Both the position numbers and the translations under genes were made by a program. Positions 34,847 through 42,596 of a stretch of 64,000 nucleotides of DNA are shown here, one piece after another. The notes beneath the pieces are model-generated. The model did no database searches and was not told the origin of the DNA. It saw only the letters and a program-made list of their open reading frames with translations. Origin of the DNA: MA-ANB-1 sp965216445 (GTDB lineage Bacteria > Actinomycetota > Acidimicrobiia > Spongiisociales > ZC4RG35); contig OZ244166.1 in NCBI GenBank assembly GCA_965216445.1, positions 372,001 through 436,000 on the forward strand, read 5' to 3'. The stretch's first letter is position 1. Each line of letters begins with the position of its first letter.

Positions 34847-35626
34847 TCAAGAACCGGTTATGTCGATGGTGACCGTCTCGATGTAGACGGTTTCCTGGGG
34901 GAGGCTGTCCTCTCGCGTTCCTGGGCTCAGGGCTGTGTCTATGGCGACGATCGCCTCCAACGTCTCGTTCCCAGAGATAACTGAGCCGAGAAGGTTGAAG
35001 CTTGGATTCAGGATCGTTAGGTCGTCAAGGGCAATGCGGAATTGGCTACCCGTGGTCCCGCGACCCCGATTTGCCATGAACACGTCACCAGTCTGGTAGG
35101 TGTAGTCGCTGGGCGGGAACTCGTCAGGGACCCTGTACCCGGGTCCACCAGTCCCGTCAGCGTTGGGATCTCCACCCTGGATATCGAAGCCCTCGAGTAC
35201 TCGATGGAACACCTGCCCGTCGAAATACCCCTCGCGGGCGAGGAACACAAACGAGTTGACCGTCTCGGGGTAGTCGAGGTTCAGGTCGACGACAATTGTG
35301 CCGCAGGACGTTTCCAGGGTCGCCGTCGCAGAGTCGGCTGTGGCTAGGTCGGCCTGGGATTCGGGCCCATCGAATTCGAGGACGGGTTCAGCCGGGGGTT
35401 GGTCGGCCCCGCATGCTGTCGGTTGGGCTCGGAACGCCTCGTAGCCGGAGGGCACCTCACCGCCACCTTCGAAGATCGACGTCAGAGCAAAGAAGCCGAT
35501 GACGATCGCCCCGAACCCAACGGCTGTCAGTAAGCGTTTTCGCAGCTCCTGGCGTGCTGCCTGCTTCTTTTCGGCTTCCTTTTTGGCCGCTCGAAGTTCT
35601 TTCTGGCGTTGGCGTCTATCTGACAT
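34847..35626 (-). CDS. Membrane-anchored cyclophilin-type peptidyl-prolyl isomerase
   Basis: A 259-aa protein. A charged Lys/Arg/Glu coiled-coil N-terminus (about 1-30) is followed by one TM helix (about 31-48) and an extracytoplasmic cyclophilin domain (about 105-255). Catalytic-core motifs are visible in FDGQVFHRVLEGFDIQGGDP (the active-site Arg in FHRV), VFMANRGRGTTGSQF (Gln of the substrate pocket) and NLLGSVISG. Extracytoplasmic PPIases assist folding of exported proteins. It is convergent/divergent-free, facing the divergent lysC gene 84 nt away. Confidence 0.92.
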   Translation of the reverse strand: MSDRRQRQKELRAAKKEAEKKQAARQELRKRLLTAVGFGAIVIGFFALTSIFEGGGEVPSGYEAFRAQPTACGADQPPAEPVLEFDGPESQADLATADSATATLETSCGTIVVDLNLDYPETVNSFVFLAREGYFDGQVFHRVLEGFDIQGGDPNADGTGGPGYRVPDEFPPSDYTYQTGDVFMANRGRGTTGSQFRIALDDLTILNPSFNLLGSVISGNETLEAIVAIDTALSPGTREDSLPQETVYIETVTIDITGS

Positions 35627-35709
35627 CGAAAGGCGACTTTAGGCGCCGAGCGGAAACAATCACCATGCGATGTTCGTATTCAAGGACCAAACCGCCCAAA
35701 CTGTGGGTG

Positions 35710-36942
35710 ATGCCGATTGTTGTTCAGAAGTATGGCGGGACCTCCGTTGCGGATCCCTCTCGAATCACCAACGTGGCCGATCGTGTCCAAGCCACCCGTG
35801 CGGCCGGCAATGATGTCGTGGTGGTTGTCTCGGCGATGGGTCAGACGACAGACGAATTGATCGCGCTTGCGTCGGATGTATCGCCCAACCCGCCTCCCCG
35901 AGAGATGGACATGCTGTTGACTGCGGGTGAGAGGATCTCAATGGCCCTGCTGGCCATGGCGCTCGACGTGCGTAACATCCCGGCCGTGAGCTACACCGGC
36001 AGTCAGGCTGGGATACTCACCGACTCTTCACACGGAGAGGCGAAGATACGGGAAATCACCGGACACCGCGTGAGAGATTCTCTGTCCGAGGGCAAGGTCG
36101 TGATTGTGGCCGGATTCCAAGGAGTGGATCCCGATTCGAAGGAAGTGACGACTCTGGGTCGGGGTGGGTCTGATGCGACAGCTGTCGCCCTCGCTGCTGC
36201 ACTGGGTGCAGACGCCTGTGAGATCTTCACCGACGTTGAAGGTGTCTACACAGCGGATCCGCGCATCGTTGCAGATGCCAGAAAGCTCCCAGATGTCTCA
36301 TTCGACGAGATGCTGGAGCTATCTGCAGCCGGTGCCGGTGTCTTGATGTCGCGATCAGTGGAGTTCGGCCGGCGATTCAATATCCCGATCCACGTGAGAT
36401 CATCATTGAGCGACAATGTCGGGACTTGGGTGAAGGAAACATCGATGGAACAAGCGATCATTCGAGGCATCGCCCACGACCGATCTGAGGCGAAAGTTTC
36501 GGTCAGCGGCTTACCTGATCGGCCGGGTGTCGCTTCTGCAGTTTTCGCACCTATCGCCGCCGCCGAGGTCAACGTCGACATGATTGTGCAGAACGTCTCC
36601 CAAGACGGAACGACCGACATCAGCTTTACGGTCCCCCTGAAGCAAGCTGCACAAGCGGAAGGCATCGCCAAGACGGTTGCCGGACAGGTGGGGGCGCAGT
36701 CCGTTGATGTGGACACCGAGATCGGAAAGGTCTCCGTCGTTGGAGCAGGCATGAAATCGCACCCTGGTGTGGCGGCCCACGCCTTTCGGGCACTAGCCGA
36801 GGCCGGCATCAATATCGAGATGATCTCCACCTCCACAATCCGGATCTCCTGTGTGGTCCGAGCCGACCATGTCGAGTCCGCGGTCCAGGCGCTCCACGCT
36901 GCTTTCGATCCGCCGATGATCATCGAGGAGGTTGGGGCATGA
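35710..36942 (+). CDS. lysC: Aspartate kinase
   Basis: A 410-aa aspartokinase that phosphorylates aspartate as the first step to lysine, threonine and methionine. The signature VQKYGGTSVADPSRI starts at residue 4. MLLTAGERISMALLAMAL and TLGRGGSDATAVALAAALGAD (with the GRGGSDTT-like motif) follow, as does the EIFTDVEGVYTADPR loop. Two C-terminal ACT domains (about 260-410, beginning VSVSGLPDRPGVASAVF) indicate feedback control by lysine/threonine. The ATG at 35710 is preferred; ATG at 35665 is possible. asd starts inside its stop. Confidence 0.95.
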   Translation: MPIVVQKYGGTSVADPSRITNVADRVQATRAAGNDVVVVVSAMGQTTDELIALASDVSPNPPPREMDMLLTAGERISMALLAMALDVRNIPAVSYTGSQAGILTDSSHGEAKIREITGHRVRDSLSEGKVVIVAGFQGVDPDSKEVTTLGRGGSDATAVALAAALGADACEIFTDVEGVYTADPRIVADARKLPDVSFDEMLELSAAGAGVLMSRSVEFGRRFNIPIHVRSSLSDNVGTWVKETSMEQAIIRGIAHDRSEAKVSVSGLPDRPGVASAVFAPIAAAEVNVDMIVQNVSQDGTTDISFTVPLKQAAQAEGIAKTVAGQVGAQSVDVDTEIGKVSVVGAGMKSHPGVAAHAFRALAEAGINIEMISTSTIRISCVVRADHVESAVQALHAAFDPPMIIEEVGA

Positions 36943-37949
36943 ATGCCAAGTCGGTTGCGATAGTTGGAGCAACCGGTGCGGTTGGCCGGACGATGCTCCA
37001 GATCGTCGAGGAGCGGGAGTTCCCTGTTGCCGACCTTCGACTGATGGCATCGGAGCGGTCCGCCGGGAAGATCGTTCATACAGGCTGGGGCGATATCGAG
37101 GTCGAGGACCTCGCCGAGTCCGATCCTTCGGGAGTCGACGTCGCACTGTTCTCTGCGGGAGGCGATCGATCTCGAGGTTACGCGCCGCGCTTCGCCGAAG
37201 CTGGAGCTGTGGTCGTCGACAACTCCTCAGCGTTCCGCATGGACCCGAAGGTTCCCCTTGTTGTTGCGGGAGTCAACGATGCGGATGCACAGACGCATTC
37301 GGGCATCATCGCCAACCCCAACTGCACCACCATGACGGTGATGATGGCGGCCGGGCCCCTTCACTCGGCGTTCGGCCTTGAATCTATGGTCGTTAGTTCA
37401 TATCAAGCTGTGTCGGGCTCAGGGCAACAGGGTGTTGACGAGCTGGTCAGACAGGTGGGCCAACTCAAGGACGATGTGGCCGGACTGGTGACGGGATCGT
37501 GGGAAGACCCCGGATCCGAGGTTTACACCCGCCCAATTGCATTCAATGCTCTCCCCTTTGCGGGGAACGCCGTTGGAGATGGGTATACCGACGAGGAGAT
37601 GAAGCTGGTCAACGAGTCGAGAAAGATCCTCGATATCGAAGATCTGAAGGTGGAACCTACTTGTGTTCGCGTCCCGGTGATGGCCGGGCACGGGGCATCA
37701 GTCACCATGCGTTTTGCCAAAGAAGTGACCGCTCATGACGCGGCAGCAATCCTGTCACAATCGCCTGGTGTCGAGGTGTGGTCCGACAAAACGCCGACAC
37801 CGCTCGACTCAGCCGGGATCGACGAAGTGTTGGTTGGCCGGATCCGTCCGACATTGGGCGAGCCCGGTGGTTTGAACCTATGGGTTGTCGGCGACAACCT
37901 CCGCAAGGGAGCCGCCCTCAACACTGTCCAGATCGCCGAGTTGCTCTAA
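36939..37949 (+). CDS. asd: Aspartate-semialdehyde dehydrogenase
   Basis: A 336-aa enzyme that reduces aspartyl phosphate to aspartate semialdehyde. The NADP-binding motif GATGAVGRTMLQ is at about 8-19. The catalytic Cys lies in ANPNCTTMTVM, SYQAVSGSGQQGVDEL forms the substrate/His region, and RVPVMAGHG supplies the catalytic His. The ATG overlaps the lysC stop (ATGA), the classic lysC-asd operon. Confidence 0.96.
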   Translation: MNAKSVAIVGATGAVGRTMLQIVEEREFPVADLRLMASERSAGKIVHTGWGDIEVEDLAESDPSGVDVALFSAGGDRSRGYAPRFAEAGAVVVDNSSAFRMDPKVPLVVAGVNDADAQTHSGIIANPNCTTMTVMMAAGPLHSAFGLESMVVSSYQAVSGSGQQGVDELVRQVGQLKDDVAGLVTGSWEDPGSEVYTRPIAFNALPFAGNAVGDGYTDEEMKLVNESRKILDIEDLKVEPTCVRVPVMAGHGASVTMRFAKEVTAHDAAAILSQSPGVEVWSDKTPTPLDSAGIDEVLVGRIRPTLGEPGGLNLWVVGDNLRKGAALNTVQIAELL

Positions 37950-37961
37950 AACCAGGGCGAC

Positions 37962-38369
37962 CTAGCCCACTGGCTCCAGGACAACGACAGGGATGGTTTC
38001 CCTGGTTGTCTTTGCTTCATACTCAGCGAATAGCGGCCACTCTGACTTGTGACGGCTCCAAATTGCCTCGCTCTCTTCCCCCTCGGCGACGCGCGCCTTC
38101 ACCGCAACCCGCTCGGAGCCGACCTCTACCTCGGTCTCGGGGTTCTGCTTTGATGTTGTGGCAGTCAGGGTTGTCGTCCGCTCCACCTTTGGAGGCGAAG
38201 ATCGCGTATCCATTGTCCAGGCTTCGGTACATGAGCGGCGACACACGTTGGGTCCCGGTTTTGGCGCCCTTGTGATGGAGAAGGAGCAAGGGTGCCCCTG
38301 GAAGGGCCCGCCAACATTGCCTTCGTTGGTCCGAAACTCCTCGATGATTCCTGCGTTCCAATCTGACAT
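37962..38369 (-). pseudogene. Deazaflavin-dependent nitroreductase (DDN/F420) family gene with compensating frameshifts
   Basis: Read as one protein, this is a typical small (about 135-140 aa) F420-type nitroreductase, but it needs two frame changes. The first part (SDWNAGIIEEFRTNEGNVGGPFQG) and the last (VEVGSERVAVKARVAEGEE to TIPVVVLEP) are in one frame. The middle (GAPLLLLHHKGAKTGTQR, FASKGGADDNPD) is in another. The first shift is explained by one G missing from a G run near 38295. The second is one extra base near 38128. In the middle the conserved NPDWYHN appears as NPDCHN, an additional 3-nt loss. It therefore looks decayed. A GGAGAG site precedes the ATG at 38369. Confidence 0.75.
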
Positions 38370-38501
38370 GAGCTCTCCCATGGTGTGAAGCGTTGTGTTG
38401 TCGTCCTGACGTTGAACCCTTCATTGGGCGGGAAATGATCCCTCGGCGCCAGCTCTGCCTTGGGAGGGAGAGCTCCGTTTGGCGTTGCTTCGCAACTCGA
38501 G

Positions 38502-38530
38502 TTCGTGCTGTGGCCGTCCTGCAATAGAAT
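38502..38530 (+). promoter_or_regulatory. Promoter of tRNA-Pro
   Basis: A -35-like TTCGTG (38502-38507) and -10-like TAGAAT (38525-38530) separated by exactly 17 nt, 10 nt upstream of the mature tRNA 5' end. This fits a primary sigma factor promoter for the tRNA gene. Confidence 0.6.
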
Positions 38531-38539
38531 CAGAGATAT

Positions 38540-38613
38540 CGGGACGTGGCGCAGCTTGGTAGCGCGCATCGTTCGGGACGATGAGGTCGTGGGTTCAAAT
38601 CCCGCCGTCCCGA
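38540..38613 (+). tRNA. tRNA-Pro (anticodon CGG)
   Basis: A complete 74-nt cloverleaf. The acceptor stem CGGGACG/CGTCCCG has discriminator A, and the D arm is GGCGCAGCTTGGTAGCGC. The anticodon stem is CATCG/CGATG with the loop TTCGGGA, giving anticodon CGG (reads CCG). The T arm GTGGGTTCAAATCCCGC has the canonical TTCAAAT loop. The CCA end is not encoded. It is followed 5 nt later by a strong intrinsic terminator. Confidence 0.97.
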
Positions 38614-38618
38614 CTCAG

Positions 38619-38651
38619 CAAGAAAGCCACCCATTTCGGGTGGCTTTCTTG
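38619..38651 (+). terminator. Intrinsic terminator of tRNA-Pro
   Basis: A nearly perfect 14-bp inverted repeat, CAAGAAAGCCACCC (38619-38632) with GGGTGGCTTTCTTG (38638-38651), and a 5-nt loop, directly after the tRNA. The descending arm is T-rich (CTTTCTTGTTG), consistent with rho-independent termination. Confidence 0.88.
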
Positions 38652-38707
38652 TTGTGGTTCTTGTTCAATCCAAGTGCTTCAGGCGGGAACCTCTCCCGGT
38701 TCCGCCG

Positions 38708-39220
38708 CTAGGCGTCGGTGCCGCCAGCGATCAGCAGATACGTGAATACCTCACCGCGTTCCTCATGGTTGCGGGTGACGGTGATGATCACGGCGGGAGT
38801 TTCTAGACGCTGGTAGATGAGGTCACCGTCGATCTCCGTACGTGCGTACTCCGCAGATTGGCCCACGATCCACTGGTCGTAGAAGGCGACGATGTCGTCG
38901 AAAGCGTTCTGGTCGTAGAGGAGCTGAGCACCGGAGGCGTCGCTGAGTCCGATCTCGTCGAGAATGTCGATTTCCCAACCTTGGGGGATACCAACTGTGA
39001 AGTTCTCGCTGGCACTTGGTGGAAGGTCGCCGCTTGTGCTTCCACTATCGGAGGTGCCCTCGTTTGTATCGCCCTCGTTGTTACCGCCGTCGCTACTCCC
39101 ATCGTCGTCAGCGGACTGGTTTGTCGCCTGGGTGGTGGGAGAGGCATCGTCGCCAGAGCTACAACCGACCAAGGTCAGAGCCATAACGAGCAGGATTGCA
39201 AGGGGAACTCGAAGCTTCAT
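38708..39220 (-). CDS. Putative lipoprotein of unknown function
   Basis: A 170-aa protein with a lipoprotein signal (ILLVMALTLVGC, lipid Cys at about residue 20), a Ser/Asp/Gly/Thr-rich linker to about residue 70, and a compact C-terminal domain of about 95 residues starting ENFTVGIPQGWEIDIL. That FxVxxPxGW pattern resembles the PsbP/MOG1-like small beta domains of actinobacterial lipoproteins, but the match is too weak to name. The start at 39220 was chosen because it gives the signal peptide directly. Terminates against the tRNA-Pro terminator region. Confidence 0.75.
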   Translation of the reverse strand: MKLRVPLAILLVMALTLVGCSSGDDASPTTQATNQSADDDGSSDGGNNEGDTNEGTSDSGSTSGDLPPSASENFTVGIPQGWEIDILDEIGLSDASGAQLLYDQNAFDDIVAFYDQWIVGQSAEYARTEIDGDLIYQRLETPAVIITVTRNHEERGEVFTYLLIAGGTDA

Positions 39221-39451
39221 GTCTTGGGTGTAGCAGATTCGAGCTCTCCTATGCGGCCGTTTTCGACTTGGTGGTCCATCAGCCACCGCTCAAGACGCGC
39301 CCCTATTGCCTTGGGAACCCGCCCCGATCCAATTCCACGTCGCAAAACGGTATTAGGGACTTTCGGTCCCGCGGAATCGGATATCTGCCCTAGCAAACCA
39401 ACGCCCGTTCGGCTTTACTTGTCTGACCGACTCAACCCAGCCCGGGCAGGA

Positions 39452-39674
39452 GTGATTATCAACTTGGACAATTCTGGACCCATCTCCGAAGCAGAAGTTG
39501 GCGAATCTGAGTTCTTAGAGGCGCAGATTGCCGAAGTGGAAGAAGAGCGCGACAAGCTACAAACCAAGCTTGACAAAGATGCTCCGCTCCGACCTTATCA
39601 GGTCGAGCTCCTCAAACTGCAACGCCATTTAGAGAAGAAGGCCATTCCGTTCGTCATCTATGGTCGAGGGCCGG
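39452..39674 (+). pseudogene. N-terminal segment of PPK2, in a different frame from the rest
   Basis: An open frame with a GTG (39452, AGGA adjacent) or TTG (39464) start encodes about 70 residues: an acidic start, then a helical EEERDKLQTKLDKDAPLRPYQVELLKLQRHLEKKAIPFVI. This is the typical PPK2 N-terminal lid and first strand. The reading then drifts into YGRGPGR, whereas the +1 frame continues MVEGRDASGKGG, the PPK2 Walker A. One surplus base (a T around 39659) explains the break. Together with 39660-40343 it forms the full-length family protein of about 295 aa. Confidence 0.72.
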
Positions 39675-40343
39675 GACGCGTCCGGAAAAGGTGGGACCAT
39701 TCGACGGATCACGCGGTACATGAACGAAAAGCGTTACCGCGTTGTCGCACTGGGGAAGCCGACCGAGGAACAGAAAACGCAGTGGTATTTCCAGAGGTAC
39801 GTCGTGCATCTGCCAGCCGGTGGAGAGATGGTGCTCTTCGACCGCTCCTGGTACACCAGAGCGCTTGTTGAGCCGGTATTCGGTTTCTGCACCAAAGACC
39901 AATACCGTGATTTCCTCAAGGGCGTTGTCGGGTTTGAAAAGGACCTCGTTCGCCAGGGGACCGTCCTTGTCAAGCTCTATTTCAGTGTTGACAAGGCGAC
40001 CCAGGCGAAGCGCTTCGAACGGAGGCAGAAGGACCCCCTTCGGCAGTGGAAACTGAGCGAAATCGATGTCCAGGCACAGGAGCTTTGGGACGACTTCACC
40101 GAGATGAAGCACCGCATGTTGGAACGGACGGACTCCGGCGCTGCACCGTGGACGATCATCAGGTCGAACAGCAAGAAGAACGCTCGACTGAATGCCATGA
40201 AAGTCATTCTCAACTCGGTCAACTACGCCGATCGAGACCGCGACCTTGACTTCGTCCCCGACCCCGAAGTTGTGATCTCGGGTGATGACGAGTTGGACCG
40301 CATGGATGCAGAGCGCGACAAATTGGGTCGTCCCCTGTTCTGA
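39660..40343 (+). CDS. ppk2: Polyphosphate kinase 2, main (C-terminal) part, frameshifted gene
   Basis: 227 codons encode nearly the whole PPK2 catalytic domain. Walker A is EGRDASGKGGT, only three residues after the ATG, then ITRYMNEKRYRVVALGKPT, the lid WYFQRYVVHLP, Walker B MVLFDRSWYTRALVEPVFGF, and KLYFSVDKATQAKRFERRQKDPLRQWKLS. PPK2 transfers phosphate between polyphosphate and nucleoside di- or monophosphates. The family normally has about 70 residues before Walker A; these are present upstream in another frame. Either the gene is broken, the ATG allows a truncated protein without the first strand, or the assembly has an indel. Confidence 0.8.
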   Translation: MVEGRDASGKGGTIRRITRYMNEKRYRVVALGKPTEEQKTQWYFQRYVVHLPAGGEMVLFDRSWYTRALVEPVFGFCTKDQYRDFLKGVVGFEKDLVRQGTVLVKLYFSVDKATQAKRFERRQKDPLRQWKLSEIDVQAQELWDDFTEMKHRMLERTDSGAAPWTIIRSNSKKNARLNAMKVILNSVNYADRDRDLDFVPDPEVVISGDDELDRMDAERDKLGRPLF

Positions 40344-40367
40344 CGTCTATCGAGAACTCGAGGTCGT

Positions 40368-41675
40368 CTAGTCGGATTCTTGGGGGGTGCGTTTCTCCCG
40401 ACTCCCCAACACTCGTTGGATGTCCGCGTCGGGAACCCCCGAGTTCAGAATTGCATCGATCGTCAAGTTCCACTCTTCGGTGACGGCTCCCAACCGCCCT
40501 TCGAGTTCGGTCCCGGCCAGTCCGTCCCTGAGGTCTCCGAGGACTTCCAGCAGGGCTTCGAGAACGGACAGCTGGTCACCCGCAGCCAATCTGATCTGGG
40601 AGAAGGCCGCGTGGACGAAGTCAGAACGGGATGGGGTTTCAGCCAGATACACCTTCTGTCCTTCAGGTCCGTGATAGACACGTTGAGGAGGGTCGGAATG
40701 GAGAATCTCACGTACCGTGATCTTCAAGTGGTGGACCACGTCAACTGCGGTGGTCGGGTCGTTGATCCCCGGCGAAAGTGCTTTGAGCGCAATATCGACG
40801 AGCTGTCTGAGCCCGAATGACGGGTCGTCTGCAAGCGAACGGTCACGGCCGAGAATGAGGTTCTTGGATATGACCTTCTCTCCAGTCGTGAGGTCATCGG
40901 GGTCACACCAGAGCCTGGCGATTCGGTCTCCTTCAGCGACAGCTTCCCCGAGCCGAACTTCGACTTTGGTTGTTGAGTCGGCTGGCATTTCTCTGGCCAA
41001 GAGCGAAGCATCCATTCGTTGGACCCAACCAGACTTGGAGGCATCCAAGGTTTGGGAGTCGCCAGTTGGGATCGGACTGTCCAAATCCAGTTGAGTGGCA
41101 TCGTTTTCGACATGGTGCTTCCTCACGGCCCTGAGAGTTCCCCCGGCGATCCTTCTCACGACGGAGTCGACCTGGAATCGTCGCAATGAGTGATCAAGGT
41201 AGGCAACGATCCCAATTGCAGATGCCAAACCCAGGACGATCGCCAGCGTGATGGATACCGAAGGGGTTGCCTCCGAAGCCCCGACTAGTGATGACCCAAG
41301 ACCACCCAAAACCACTAGAGAGTAAGTGAACGTTCCAACGATTAGACCGATAGTCAACTGCTGAAACGTGTCCTCAAAGAAACCCCGAACCGCTCGCGGT
41401 GAGTATTGGTTCGCCGCTATCTGGCTGGAAAGCGCCGTGATTGAAAACACGATCGCAGCGACTGTGATGGTTGCTCCGGCCACGGTGGTGACGATTGAGC
41501 GCCCGCCGGCGAGTGTGGCTGACAAAAGGAATGGCATGTCCTCCAGTTCATTCGTCAATGTTCCGTCTATTTGGAGAGCACCCAAGGCAAGGGCACCACA
41601 CAACACCATTACCGTGACAGGGAGGAAGAACAGACTCTCCCTTACTCGTTGCCCGGTTGCTCGGAGCTTGTGCAT
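40368..41675 (-). CDS. DUF2254 family membrane protein
   Basis: A 435-aa protein with four N-terminal TM helices (about 15-37, 58-82, 110-135, 140-165) and a soluble C-terminal domain of about 260 residues. The loop VFSITALSSQIAANQYSPRAVRGFFED after TM2 and LVDIALKALSPGINDPTTAVDVVHHL in the soluble part are diagnostic of DUF2254. No function is established; the LSPGINDP motif resembles elements of mechanosensitive or voltage-sensing regulators, but that is speculative. Ends 24 nt from the convergent PPK2 gene. Confidence 0.88.
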   Translation of the reverse strand: MHKLRATGQRVRESLFFLPVTVMVLCGALALGALQIDGTLTNELEDMPFLLSATLAGGRSIVTTVAGATITVAAIVFSITALSSQIAANQYSPRAVRGFFEDTFQQLTIGLIVGTFTYSLVVLGGLGSSLVGASEATPSVSITLAIVLGLASAIGIVAYLDHSLRRFQVDSVVRRIAGGTLRAVRKHHVENDATQLDLDSPIPTGDSQTLDASKSGWVQRMDASLLAREMPADSTTKVEVRLGEAVAEGDRIARLWCDPDDLTTGEKVISKNLILGRDRSLADDPSFGLRQLVDIALKALSPGINDPTTAVDVVHHLKITVREILHSDPPQRVYHGPEGQKVYLAETPSRSDFVHAAFSQIRLAAGDQLSVLEALLEVLGDLRDGLAGTELEGRLGAVTEEWNLTIDAILNSGVPDADIQRVLGSREKRTPQESD

Positions 41676-41701
41676 GCGCGGAGAGTAAACCGGTCGGAAA
41701 T

Positions 41702-41737
41702 GAAACGGGCTCCCCGGGTGGACGGGGAGCCCGTTTC
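41702..41737 (-). terminator. Intrinsic terminator of secreted-protein gene
   Basis: A perfect 14-bp inverted repeat, GAAACGGGCTCCCC/GGGGAGCCCGTTTC, with an 8-nt loop, 24 nt past the stop of the 41762-42517 gene. On the minus strand it is followed by ATTTCC. It also insulates the DUF2254 gene whose start is at 41675. Confidence 0.85.
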
Positions 41738-41761
41738 GATCTAATCAACCTTGGTCAGGTC

Positions 41762-42517
41762 TCAGCCTTCGTTGGTAACACTCTCAACGAGACAGGCGTA
41801 CTCGGGCACAACGCTGTTGGCGTGGTTGTCCCCGGTCGCAACTGAGTAGTGCTCTGCCGTCACTGAAGTGACGTCGTTGAGAAACTCAACCGACAGACCG
41901 GAAGTCACGACTCCGGTGATCAGAGTCGTTGTATCGACAAGGTCGTCTGAATAGCCACTTGGCGTGTCGCCTTGAAGCCGCCATCTTTCATTCGGCTGGT
42001 ACAGAGGGTTCCCGTCGTGATCCGAGCCGCGCTGATAGTCGCCTGATATCAGGGTCACTTCGTAGGTGCCGGCTGGAATATCGATTGCAACGGTCTGCAG
42101 GGGATGACTCGGCACCAACTTGAAGCCGGGGAAAGTCACGACGTAGTCAGCAGCGGTGCCATCTGGGCACTCTTCACCAGGTGGCGGCGGAGGTGGTGGA
42201 ACATCCAGGGAGCACTCGTCGTCCGGATTGACAAGTGCATAGTCGCCCCAAACGACACCATTCTTCTCCCGCAGATGATGCTCTGGTCCATGGTCGTTGC
42301 TGTCGGGATCATCCACATCCCAGGCAGCGATATCGATCAGGATTTTCACATACGGGTTCGACAAGGATCGTGTCGCATGGCAGATCCAGATCTTGTGGCC
42401 GTCAACCAGATCAGTCTCCGGATCCGGTTGCGTTGCCGTTGCTGGAGCTGCGATTGCCCCGACCAAAAGGGCCAACACCGTGACGAGCCCCAATTTGCGC
42501 GTTAAACGCTTTCCCAT
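41762..42517 (-). CDS. Secreted protein of unknown function
   Basis: A 251-aa exported protein with a clear signal peptide (KLGLVTVLALLVGAIAAPATA). It has an N-terminal domain of about 75 residues with HKIWICHATRSLSNPYVKI and DHGPEHH, a pattern seen in secreted actinobacterial proteins near Cys-His-Ala-Thr, then a Pro-run linker PPPPPPP. A C-terminal beta-sandwich-like domain of about 140 residues follows (VDIPAGTYEVTLISGDY...). A Cys pair may form a disulfide. The function is unknown. A strong terminator follows, and the upstream region to 42596 holds a divergent promoter. Confidence 0.78.
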   Translation of the reverse strand: MGKRLTRKLGLVTVLALLVGAIAAPATATQPDPETDLVDGHKIWICHATRSLSNPYVKILIDIAAWDVDDPDSNDHGPEHHLREKNGVVWGDYALVNPDDECSLDVPPPPPPPGEECPDGTAADYVVTFPGFKLVPSHPLQTVAIDIPAGTYEVTLISGDYQRGSDHDGNPLYQPNERWRLQGDTPSGYSDDLVDTTTLITGVVTSGLSVEFLNDVTSVTAEHYSVATGDNHANSVVPEYACLVESVTNEG

Positions 42518-42596
42518 TTTGCCTCCTCAACGAGTCCCACTAACTCATACTGGTAATCGTCGAGGTGATCCTTCGGGATACGGGTAGATTGCGGCC

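Noticed and set aside
39356..39370. Genuine DosR box
   Set aside because: The spacer is one nucleotide too long compared with the known 20-bp consensus, so I list it only as a low-interest observation.
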